DNA from: Jaapia argillacea MUCL 33604
Lineage: Eukaryota > Basidiomycota > Agaricomycetes > Jaapiales > Jaapiaceae
Assembly (NCBI GenBank): GCA_000697665.1
Contig: KL197713.1
Coordinates: forward strand, 615,605-679,604
DNA length: 64,000 bases
Reading direction: 5' to 3'
Every line of letters begins with the position of its first letter. Position 1 is the stretch's first letter. The notes under the pieces are model-generated. The model saw only the letters and a program-made list of their open reading frames with translations. It made no database searches and was not told the DNA's origin. The position numbers and the translations under genes were made by a program. This document shows positions 23,799-33,629 of the stretch, piece by piece.

Positions 23799-25103
23799 AG
23801 TGAAGGAGGGTTTTCCAATGGGAACCACGAACTTTGTATTCATATCGTAGGGTTCAGAGTGGGTCGTGGAAAGGGCATAAGTGGTACACCCAACCGATAC
23901 TATGAAGGCGATAGATAAAGTGCACAACTCGACCGGAAGAATTGGAAGCGCTGTCCGCAGTATCCCACTGAGGAAGCAACAGAGTAGGAACTCATGCCGG
24001 GCATCACGACATAGGAGATATTATATACCCTGTTGGCGCCGGGAAAAGGGCTGCTATCTGGGCTGGCGCAGAGAATGATCGTATCGCTTACGACCATGAT
24101 TCTCCTTCCGTGCTGGCAGGACTCCCGGCGGACCGGCGAGTTGCCAGTACCAGACTAAAACCCTCGGGTTTCGCGACCTCTGAATTTGAGGAGGACGGCT
24201 ATATTTAGGACTGGAACACAATAGCCAACGACAGATATTAATGTGGTGAATATTTATAACCAAAAGGAAGTAACGAATGCCACGGTACCGCACTTGGACC
24301 GCAAAACCACATATCTCTCCCAAGGACGTCAAAGTAATCCTCCCAGGAGATGGAGCCTGGGTTCTCTGAATACGTCAGTCACTCCGCCAACGTGCACAGA
24401 CTGCTGACCAGCTCTTCATTCATAAGTGGCGAGTCGCAGGAATTCGTACACGATAACTGACATGCGAGATCGGGTAGCTGCTTTGCACACGCAAAGGGGA
24501 CCTTGGTTCATGTCCATTTTAGCAGGACCAGCAGAGACAGGGTCCACAGCCCCATCAGTGGGTCAGGAAGAGGGTTGGTTGAGACAGGACTGGGCTAGAA
24601 AGGGAAGTTCTACGGGGCATTAATTTTGCGCAAAGGCCGTTAAACTTTGGACAAAGCCGAGTCAGTGACGCCGAGACAGGTGAGCGAGGAGGAACAACGT
24701 CTCGGGATGTAGATGCTCAACTCCAAAGACCGCCTGATCCTAAACAGGAGAAAGATAGTGAAGTTGAAGTGAAGTCTCGTAGATACCATGGAACTGGCAA
24801 GTTGAGAATAAACGCCGGGGGCGCGAAGGGGCAGATATGGTTGGAGTTTGAATCGAGAACGATTAACGGGACGTGTTTGCAGTATTTGGGGAAAGAGCCA
24901 CGGAATGTGGGCAGTATAGGTTAAGAGCAGGGGTCGAGCAGCAAAAGTTGCAAAGCCCATACGGTAGTCAATTCCAGAGGCACGGTGTCAACAAGCGACG
25001 CAGTTACGCGACACGAAGCCGGTTTGCCACTGTTTGTCCGACGGATTTTTGAAGCGGCGTCAACTGTTCCAGCGCGTCCCCATTCCCACTGACTTCGTTG
25101 GCA
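23799..25103. other. Intergenic region, divergent promoters of GT15 copy 2 and TOM40
   Basis: About 1.3 kb without a frame that has splice partners or a recognisable domain. The left end holds a TATATAA element on the - strand at 24021-24027, about 220 bases upstream of the GT15 copy 2 start. The remainder contains several short G+C-rich motifs such as CCGGCGGACCGGCG near 24125 but no long repeat, tRNA or mobile-element signature that could be seen. Confidence 0.45.
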
Positions 25104-26346
25104 ATGAGCTCTTTCTCTGAAAAACCCAGCCAATCGTCGTCGACGTCGCCCGCCGTCATCGCACCCTTCATGACCGTGTACAATCGGTTTTCAAAATGGC
25201 GGTCGGACCTTGGATTGCCAAACCCGGGCTCGGTTGAGAATCTCCAGAAGGAGGTTAAAAGTACGAGGTTCCTCCTAGCCAATGTTCTTATAATACTCAC
25301 TATACATACCACAGGTACACACTTAACGAACTACATCTTCGATGGTGCTCGAGCGGACCTAACAAAAAGTCTTTCCGCCAACCCCGTCTTCCAGGTCACG
25401 CACTCTTTCGCCCTCGCATCGCAAACCGCATCTCCCTCGTACAACTTTGGCGCCGTATTTGCCAATCAAAATGTGAGTTTTACGCGTATGATGTTCCTCC
25501 ACGTAAACTCACGCCAATTTAGGTCTTCTTACAAGGCGGAGTCGACCACGAGGGGAGTGTCAATGCGCGACTGAACCAGGGTTGGACAGCAAACAGTGTC
25601 ACCAAGGCGCAGGGCCAGGTGAGTATGATTGCTTTGCTCCACTACTCGAAGTTCACCTGTTCTTTGTCAGTTTTCATTCCAAGCGGGTCACAATATGATC
25701 CAATTGGAACACGACTACCAAGGTCAAGACTTCAGCGCGAATGTGAAAGCTGTTAACCCTTCGCCGGCCGACTTCACGGGTATCTACATCGGCAGCTACT
25801 TCCAGTCACTCACCAAGAACCTTGCCCTTGGCGTTGAGACCTTGTATCAAAGGCCAACTCCCGATATGACAGAAACCATGACTTCGTATCTGGCAAAGTG
25901 GACAAGTACCGACAAGAGTTGGATTGCAACTGCCCAGCTACAGCCCGCAGGTATTCTACAAGCCACATATTGGCAGAAATTGGGCGAGAAGGTGGATGTT
26001 GCGGCGGATCTGCAATTGATTGCTGCCCCGACGCGAAGAGACGCTGTTGCAACCCTCGGTGCGAAGTGGGACCTCCGGATGTCCACTTTCCGAGCTCAGG
26101 TGGACTCAACGGGGAAGGTGTCAGCACTGCTGGAACAACGGTTTGCGCCAACCTTTGCTTTCTTGATCGGCGGGGAGATCGATCACTTCAAGGTGCGCGA
26201 TTCTGGTCAATGCTACCCCTACGTTGGTACTGATCATTCTCTGACCACAGAATGCTGCCAAGGTCGGCTTGGGTGTCATGATTGAAAGCTCTACCTTAAC
26301 GCCGGAGGAGATGGGTCTCCCTCCCCAGCCAGCTTACCAGCTATAG
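25104..26346 (+). CDS. TOM40: Tom40, mitochondrial outer-membrane import channel
   Basis: Beta-barrel pore of the TOM complex through which nuclear-encoded proteins enter mitochondria. Five exons (25104-25260, 25315-25472, 25523-25618, 25671-26192, 26251-26346) give 342 residues, the usual length. The true ATG is at 25104 (MSSFSEKPSQ). A short Ser/Pro N-terminus precedes NRFSKWRSDLGLPNPG and EVKSTHLTNYIFDGARADL, the Tom40 entry block. The barrel strands follow, with NFGAVFANQNVFLQGGVD, ARLNQGW, QLEHDYQGQDF, GIYIGSYFQSLT and LGAKWDLRMSTFRAQVDSTG. The C-terminus KVGLGVMIESS ends the barrel, stop 26344-26346. Identification is secure. The ABC gene follows 171 bases downstream on the same strand. 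Confidence 0.95.
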
Positions 26347-26517
26347 TCGACGTTACTGTTTATTGTTAGAATGTTATTAATTGGACACTGACACGCACCC
26401 CCTTTCCTAAAAATATTTTGCGGAGGACATCCGTTGAGTGTGACTACGATGAGGGTTGTGACACAATTCTTGATATTTCTCGATGACCTCACCGCTCTTT
26501 TGTTCCCAACTCTTATC

Positions 26518-27470
26518 ATGTCGGCGCTGCTCGAGTTGCGAAGTATCTCTTGTCCTCGGCCTGAAGGCGCTCCTATCTTTCACGATATCAGTTTTTCTCT
26601 GAATGAAGGCGATATCCTTATATTACGGGGTCGGAGTGGTGTTGGGTTTGTGGATATTCACCTGAAGAATATCTCCCTTCCTGACGTTCGCTGGTCAGGA
26701 AATCAACGTTGCTAAAGTGCATTGCTCATTTGAATGTGTATCGGGGTGAGATTTTCTACAGGGGAAAGTATGTACACTAGTGGCCCTCTCATGACCTCGA
26801 TCTTACCCCCCTTGATTGAACAGGGCGGCCAAATCTTACGGTAGGCACCTCTTATGATTAAGAACGTGAAGCGTAGCTGGATTCTAATCCTCGTGATAGG
26901 AATACCCGCATATCGGACTCATGTTCTCTACGTTCCCCAGAGGCCCTCCCTCCTCCCAGGCACTCCCCGCGATTTCTTGGCTTCTGTAGCCAAGTTCGGT
27001 TCTCGACGTTCCAAGTCGAAAGACCAGCGAGCTGCCAAGAAAGGTGAAAATTCCTCCGATTTCGATATCAGCGAATGCGTCGATGTCGGAAAATCATGGG
27101 GAGTGGAGGAGGAGCTCTGGGATCGGAACTGGGCTAACTTGAGTGGTGGAGAAGCTCAGCGAGTTGTGCTTGCTATAGCTGTTGGCCTCGATGCCGCCGA
27201 GGTGCTCCTATTGGATGGTGAGTTTGCAATGCCGATAGCCGTCCGTCCAAATCTCATGCCCGTCCGACAGAGCCAACCTCCGCTTTGGACCCAGTGTCAT
27301 CGAAGTCTGTGGAAGAACGTTTGACGTCGGAACTTAGGGATCCACATTCCACTCTCAAGGGGATTATCTGGATCACCCATTCGGAGGAACAGGGCGCGAG
27401 AGTTGGGACGAGGTTTACTGAGATCACGCCTGAAGGTGTCAGAGAGAATCGTGCTGCGACTGAGGTCTGA
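26518..27470 (+). CDS. Small stand-alone ABC ATPase (FetA/YbbL/STAR1-like)
   Basis: A single nucleotide-binding domain of 243 residues without membrane segments. Five exons fit: 26518-26645, 26699-26767, 26824-26840 (17 bases), 26900-27217 and 27271-27470. Motifs in order: the Walker A loop GRSGVGKST, assembled across the first intron; Q-loop region VLYVPQRPSLL; signature LSGGEAQR; Walker B LLLDEPTSALD; and the switch histidine in IIWITHS. The compact form with PQRP after Walker A resembles bacterial FetA/YbbL and plant STAR1 ATPases, which pair with a separate UPF0014-type membrane subunit for metal or UDP-sugar transport. No such partner lies in this window. ATPase assignment is secure; substrate and partner are inference. 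Confidence 0.85.
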
Positions 27471-27547
27471 TAGGAACGGAAAGTTTGTCGGTAGTGTGTG
27501 GACACCCTAATCGTAATCTGTATGCATGGAGGGCAGCCATGGCGGTC

Positions 27548-27634
27548 GGACCCTTAGCTCAATCGGTAGAGCTTTGTACTTATGAGGTGGTCTCCCGCAA
27601 TGCAAGGGTCCCGAGTTCGATTCTCGGAGGGTCC
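27548..27634 (+). tRNA. tRNA-Ile (anticodon UAU), intron-containing
   Basis: A cloverleaf folds from GGACCCT at 27548 to AGGGTCC at 27634, a perfect 7-pair acceptor stem. The D arm is GCTC/GAGC and the T arm CCGAG/CTCGG with a TTCGATT loop, which includes the internal B-box promoter. The anticodon stem TTGTA/TGCAA closes a loop beginning CTTATG, which puts TAT at positions 34-36. About 15 extra bases follow position 37, the standard place for a nuclear pre-tRNA intron. The CTTAT-plus-intron layout is that of eukaryotic tRNA-Ile(UAU), which reads AUA codons. The anticodon call depends on this intron placement. Confidence 0.78.
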
Positions 27635-27813
27635 ACTTTTTGATTCGTTTCGTCGAACGCCTGCCATACACGGTACATTACTACAGGGCTGCAACCGCAA
27701 GGATTGGAGATAAGTACATGATACTATCATACAGCACACCGTGTAAGCCGACCAGTAAAAATATGTTTGTGACAGTACACTACCGCGTAGCAACAAAGTC
27801 CAAAGTCCAACAT

Positions 27814-29936
27814 TCAATGTCCGTTCAAAATCGGAGGCCCCTTCGTTACCATCGGGTCGTCGCCCACCTGCTCAACCCACCTCTTTACGTGCTCAACCAT
27901 CCTCAAGACAGCGTGTAGCTTACTCCACACCGCCTGACATAACTGGTCGCTGTGATCCTGCAGCATCTTCTCAATGGTAGCGCGAAGCTGATCAAGCTGA
28001 GGTTGTACGCTCTCTTGTACGGCTTGGATGATCGGTTCCCGAACAGCTTCGACAATGGAGTCGAGGGATGGAGGAGGTACAGGAGGTGGTCGAGCCGATA
28101 TTCGAGCGAGTTGATCCTTTACAGCTGTATTTAGAGCTGCGATCTCGTTCTTGTGCTGCTCGAGCAACGCTTCCGATCGAAGTTGCTTCTCTTCCAACTG
28201 AACGATGTCGACAATTTAGCAAGTAGATAGTTCCGTTGGAAATGCACGGACCTCGGTAAACTTCGTCTTCCATTTCTCATTATCTTCCCTCAGTCTCTGG
28301 TTCTCCCGCTTCAGCGCGTCCGTATCCGTGATCAACCCTGCCACTTCCTTGACAATATAATCCACGTCACCCCCCGTGCGAGCCAAGTTTGCCTCCACCT
28401 CCTCGAGTTTCGATGAATATTGGGAGGCGATAGACGAGCTGATGGGCCCTGGAAGTGAATTGCCGCCAAGGAAAGAAGAATTCGCCTCTTCAATCTTGGA
28501 ATCAATGAGTGAATCGAATTCTTCCAGAAGCGTGGCAGTGTGCTGGGTTTCGTTGTTCTCGAGATCCGCAATGCGGTGCTGAAGCGCGTCAATCTCGTCC
28601 TTGATCATATCACGTTCCTCTGCAGAAACCGTGGCTTCTCTAGTGGGTTCGGGCTCGGATGATAAACGACGTCTCTTGGTGGGACGTGACGATGATTCAT
28701 CGTCAACATCCATCCTCTCTGGTGGTTTTGGGTGTGGTTGGGCAGATGTGAGGGGTGGGACGGACTGTTTCGCTAGAAGGATGCGCAGATTGTCGTCCAG
28801 TTGAGCAGCAGTGGCTTTCAGCTCCCTCACCTCCTTCGCCAGGTCTTGGAACTTCTCGTCTACCGCCTTGGTTCCATCGCCTCGAGGTAGAACAGGCCAA
28901 AAATCACAGTCCAGCAAACGTGTTACGCACAAGTTAAGATCTTTCTTCTTCTCATCGCATTGGGCCTTGGTTGCTGCGAGCTCGGCCTCTAATCGAACTC
29001 TATCCTCCTCGGCTACACGAGAGTAGCGTCGGGATTCGAAGAGTCGCTGGAAACGACGTACGTCGTTTTCTCGTTTCATATGCTCGATGCGGGCATTCAC
29101 GCAATCCACGATTAGCCTGCCACTGATGAGACTATTTATGATGCAAGGATCACAATGTTCTACTCACTTGATTCTCCCCACCCAAGCGGTTCGCTTTTCC
29201 TCCGGCGTAAGCTGTTTCTCTTCCTTGAAGGGGGGCTTCGCAGAGGAAAGTTCTGGAAGGGGGGGTGGTGGTATTATGGGAGCAGGTTGGGTGGGAGGAA
29301 TCGGTGCAGGCTTGCGTGCTGATGATGCAGGCCGTGACCCTGATTCGGCGGCTGACGTCGGAGGGGCAAGTAATGGGTGTAGTGGGTAGTCACTTCCTGA
29401 AGATGATTCGCCTCGTGCCATATTCGATGTTGAGGAACTTGCTGGGTGTACAGAAGACCGGTTATCTGAAGGGATGTCGCGGAAGCTGTGACGAGAAGAG
29501 ATGGAGTTGGTTGAACGAGCAGGCGAATGTTGTAATCTTGAACCGCTGTCACGGCGAGGAGGTGGGCTTCGATGTCGGTCTTCGTAGGGCGTCGGCGAGT
29601 GATACCTTCGTGGTGGATAGTCTCTGTTAAAGGATGAAGATCTCTGTCGTACTGATCCTCTGCGGTCTGATACTCGGGAAGGGGAGCGACCTCGGGCGAA
29701 ACTACGATCGTCTCCGGCGGCGTTGTCCTTCGGCGTACGATAAGACTTGACCGCTGAACTCCAGAGAGGGTCGTGTGGGTGGACAAACCGACAATCGTCC
29801 CTCCAACAGCCGGTACCGTGTTTGTCGGTTGGCTTCCCGTCGTCGTCGTACCACTGTGATAGCAATTAGCGCCAAGGAAGTGCGAAATAGAGGATTTGAA
29901 GGGACGAACAAAGCAGCGGATCAAAGGCGGTGCCAT
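27814..29936 (-). CDS. CCCH-finger / coiled-coil protein, RS-rich paralogue (A)
   Basis: Function not recognised. The start at 29936 encodes MAPPLIRCF (29936-29910). A 56-base intron (29854-29909) joins it to WYDDDGKP..., completing a C-x16-C-x4-C-x3-H cluster ending CRFVHPHDP that resembles a CCCH zinc finger. A disordered linker rich in Arg-Ser, Tyr and Pro follows (about 29700-29230), then a TPEEKRTAW block, an intron near 29114-29166, and a long coiled coil (about 29100-27850) containing a PTKRRRLS-type nuclear localisation signal. The C-terminal helix block has AVWSKLHAVLRMVEHVKRW. Stop at 27814-27816. Gene B next door has the same domain order and intron 1 position, so the two are tandem paralogues. 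A nuclear RNA-associated role is inference from finger, NLS and RS-rich linker. Confidence 0.8.
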
Positions 29937-30155
29937 ATCAGGGTTCGGGCGAGAGAACGTGTGCAAGTCGGTGCAGGCGGCGGACCAGGAGGGTTAGGTC
30001 CTTTCATTTCAAGTAGTAACCCCTATTTCACTAACTGTTCAGCAATTCGATTACCATAGAAAACAAAATAATAGCATATATAAATCATAAGTACATCTTG
30101 TATAACTAGGAGGAATGATAAGGTGGAATATACGCAGAATAATAATGTCGACGAG
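29937..30155. promoter_or_regulatory. Promoter of CCCH protein A, TATA-like element
   Basis: A short AT-rich gap between the start of gene A and the stop of gene B. On the - strand a TTTATATATG element lies at about 30075-30084, roughly 140 bases upstream of the gene A start, in a position suitable for a TATA box. The gap must also hold the 3' end of gene B. Confidence 0.45.
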
Positions 30156-32915
30156 TCAAATCCCTTGCGATAGGGCATTTTGTTGCTTGCCCCACTTGCA
30201 AACCGCGTCCGAGAGCTTCAACGCTGGTTGGAGCTTCACCCAAACCGATTGGAAGGCCTCCTCTCTCTCGCGAACTAGGTGCAAGCCAACCTCTGCTTTA
30301 AGTGCATGTAACGCAGGTTGTATTTTGCGGTTCAGCGACTCCACGATTGGGTTTCTCAAGGATGAGAGAACGTCTTCCGGGCTCACCATGGGTGGCGTGG
30401 GGGGATAAGCTGCAGACAGCACTTTGAGTTGCTCCCAAACGTCTCCTATGGCTTTCGAGTTCTCTTGAAGCCTTCCCTCAAGACTAGTGTGACGCTGTGA
30501 AAGCTGATCCCAAGCATGCCACGGTCAAGATGTGCCACCATGAGATAATGTATTGGATGTTAACTCACCTCGTCGAATCTTGCTTGAATTTTCAGTCCAT
30601 CGTAAACGAGCGATATGGATTTTGTCTCTGCCCGTAACTTCCCTACATCGGCCGTGAGGCCAGCGACATGGTTAACGCGAGTTTCAGCGACTTCCGTGCA
30701 CATGCCAGACACTTCAATCGACAGATCATCCGTGCGACCTCGAAGGTGGGACAGAGATTGAGCTCTCTCCACAGTTGCATAGACGTTGGCGTCTCGAACA
30801 ACAAGTTTCTGAAGCTTCGTCTCCAACCTTCCGTCTTGCGTAAACTGATCGAAATTCGGGAGGACTGCTTCGTAGTGATCTAGCCATTCCTGCAGTTGCT
30901 CGATCTCTGCTTGGAATGGGTGTGGAGTTAATCTCTGTCTCTTGGCTGATCGCGACTCTTCATTTTCGAGGATCTCGCCCGGTTCGGGGGAAGTGTTTTC
31001 CGTGTCTGCGGTCGACAGAGTATGGACGATTGGTCGGACGAATCCAAGCCAGCCCTTCAGGTCTTGAGAGTACGCGTGAACTCGGTGAGGGTCTTCATCG
31101 GCATCTACCGCTGTATCAGGGAGCAGACTCGTCATCGGTGGGAGGTACGATAGCTGCGAAAAAGCATTCTTGAGTTCCGCCTCACAAGATTGGACTCTCT
31201 TGTCGTAATGACGGCGAAGATCATCCAACTTCTTTCGTCCCGCGTGGCCTGCACGATGAAATTGGGCAGATAATTGTGTTCGTTTCCAGGTAGCTTTCGC
31301 CTCCTCTGCCGCTGTCAACTCGGTTTGAAGGCGAGCAACTCGCCGCATGACCCTGGGTAAAACCTGTGAGTAGGTTATTAGAAATGACAGACGAATTGGA
31401 CGTACTGGATACACTCCCTCCACACTTGCCGCTTTTCATCCAAAGTGACAGGCACCTGTGGGGTCCGCTGTCGGTCCGTCCTGGTCGTCAGGTCCGTGGC
31501 GGCCGGTGACACCCCCCGAGAGGTGGAAGTGGATAGCCTTCGCCGGGCCTCACTCCCGATGTCGTGCCAATCTCGGGGAATATCCATTGGAGAGTTTGGT
31601 ACAATGGTAGCATCATCAGCGATATCCGCCCACGGCACACTTGGAGAAGGGACGTGTGGTGAAATGGAGGGACCCTTTGGGGGATGCAAGGGCTTGGTGT
31701 CAGCTTGTGGAAGTTTTGGCTCGATATCAAACCACTCTTTCAAGCCAGATTTCCTCTTCCCCTTGCCCTTTGAGATACTGTCACTGGGCAGGACAGTTGC
31801 AGGGGCATCAATATCTGGAACCTTTGACAGAGACCCAGTTATAGGGGAAGGAATTGTCGGCTCGGTAGACCCCCATCCCCCTGCGGCTACTACTGGGGTG
31901 GTCGAGGAGCCCCACCCTCCACTACTTAGACCTCCCCCATCTCTATTCCCAGTACCCCATCCAGAGGCAGCTTGACTCGTAGATTCACTCGACCCCGTAC
32001 CAGTGTTACCCCAGCCACCACCAGTGTCACCCCAGCCACCGCCAGTGTTACCCCAACCACCACTAGCGTTGTCCGTGCTCTGTGTACCCCACCCACCTCC
32101 CCCACTGTCCGCAGCCTGAGTCCCCCACCCCCAATCGTTGGATTTAGCACTTGGTTTATCATCTTGATCCGTCGAACCCCATCCATTACCACTACCACCA
32201 CCCTCTTTTACTTTGCCTTCATTTACACTCGGCTGCCCCCAGCCACCCCCCGTGGACGAACCCCATCCTGAGACTCCAGTGGTTTCAGCCTCAGAATCCC
32301 CCCAGCCACTGTCGGGGGCACCAAAGGAGGGTGTAGAATTACCCCACCCTCCGCCAGTCTCACCAGCAGGTTCAGTACCTCCGTCAGGATTCGATTCCCC
32401 CCAAGTAGAGGCATCCATCCAAGAGTTGGGGTCATTCTGTTTCGACCCCGACCGCTTTCTAGGACCCGTAGGAATGGGTTTTGAAAGATTCTGGAGGCTT
32501 GGATCAGAAGTATTGTGGTCAGCGACTCCCCACGAGGATGGCAGCGTCGGCGATTGCGCAGGGGGGGTAGGCGAGGCGAACGAATCAGAAGTACCCGGAG
32601 GCAAGGCATCGCTCCTTCTGCGAGACGAGGATCCAAATGAGCCTCCCTGTAATCGGTGATGTGAGCGGCAGGACAGGGCATGGAGACATCGCAATCAGAT
32701 TACTTACCCGACCGAGAGGAGGTCCGCCTCGGGTTGGCTTACGAGCGACAGAACTCCATGCTTGCTCGCTGGGATGAACCCAGGCGCAGAATGAACCTAA
32801 TCCCCGACACCCTCTCCCGATCGGGTTTCCGTCGTCGTCGTAGTTCTGCGTGGTAGCTGAGTTCGTCGTCCGGAGAGCCAATGAAACAACTCACTCTACA
32901 GCGAAATGGTGGCAT
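30156..32915 (-). CDS. CCCH-finger / GW-repeat / coiled-coil protein, paralogue (B)
   Basis: Function not recognised. The start at 32915 gives MPPFRCR, joined by a 49-base intron (32846-32894) to NYDDDGNP. The Cys/His cluster C-x13-C-x6-C-x3-H ends in FCAWVHPSEQAWSS. A second intron follows PPLGR. The linker (about 32540-31860) contains some fourteen WG/GW dipeptides, mostly as GGWG followed by Asn, Asp, Gln, Ser or Thr, in Gly/Ser-rich low-complexity sequence. This composition is typical of Argonaute-binding 'hook' proteins. A VTLDEKRQVW block and a coiled coil (about 31370-30580) come next, with an AKRQRL-type nuclear signal. The last exon has AFQSVWVKLQPALKLSDAVCKW, stop 30156-30158. Paralogue A lacks the GW repeats. 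Argonaute binding is inference from composition. Confidence 0.8.
32003..32065 (-). repeat. 21-base tandem repeat, three copies, inside the GW domain
   Basis: Three consecutive 21-base units (32003-32023, 32024-32044, 32045-32065) differ at only a few positions. On the coding strand each unit specifies seven residues with a GGWG core followed by Asn or Asp and Thr. The repeat length preserves frame, so unit gain or loss would change the number of GW motifs without breaking the protein. Confidence 0.85.
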
Positions 32916-33629
32916 CTACGCGTTTTCAGGAGGGATCGAAAAGTTGCACGACGTATACCAGTTATGTGAAGGTGCCCTTTTCGCGCGTCCAATTATGTAT
33001 GCAAGTCGCGGATCGGTCTTGGGACCCAGTGAGCTTGCCTAGATCAAAGTACCAAGACACGAGGCGCGGATGCTTCGAATTCCTGCGAGACGGCGAAACC
33101 GTAGTCAAGAAAGTCCAAGGGGAGCAGATATCAAGTCCAACGACAAAGGACCAGGTAAAAGACGGCAAAGCAGCGGGACCTACAGCCACTCATATTGTGC
33201 AGGTCATTCCAAAAGTGAAAGAACTCAAAGAAGTCAAAGACATCCGACTTCTCCTTTTCCGGTTGGGTCTCCGTCGACTTACGTGACACATCTTGAAGTG
33301 GAATGTACACTTTGTCGAAGATTGTTTACATAATGAGGTTGGCGGTGGGCTTGATGGCGGGCGTACAGCAATTGACAATATTGAATGCCAGTGGAGGGTG
33401 CATTGAACAAACCGAAGCACCCGATTCTTGGCCGATTCGATCAGTAGTCATCGATTCCATCCTCCCCTTGAGTTCTCGAAAACAAACATGACTGGAAAAC
33501 GAGATGGGTAAATGATACACACTACACAACGACAATCTGATGGTATCTATACCAGTGAGCTAGATATAACCAAAAAAACGATACGTGTCCGCCTAGGATC
33601 CCAACCGAATGCCCCCGCCCCCTGGATCA
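32916..33629. other. Intergenic, promoter of CCCH protein B and 3' side of the Pmp3-like gene
   Basis: About 710 bases. An ATG-initiated plus-strand frame starts at 32906, but it overlaps the start codon of gene B, has no splice partners and no recognisable motif. It is treated as chance. Nothing else stood out. Confidence 0.45.

Noticed and set aside
25098-25103. Alternative upstream start for TOM40
   Set aside because: The two extra codons begin with TTG; the first ATG is at 25104 and gives the normal Tom40 length.
27554-27817. Minus-strand frame of 87 codons over the tRNA
   Set aside because: It is the antisense of the tRNA gene; such frames give spurious 'NRTRDP'-type peptides in many genomes.
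32906-33286. 126-codon ATG-initiated plus-strand frame
   Set aside because: It overlaps the start codon of gene B on the other strand, has no splice partner and no recognisable motif.
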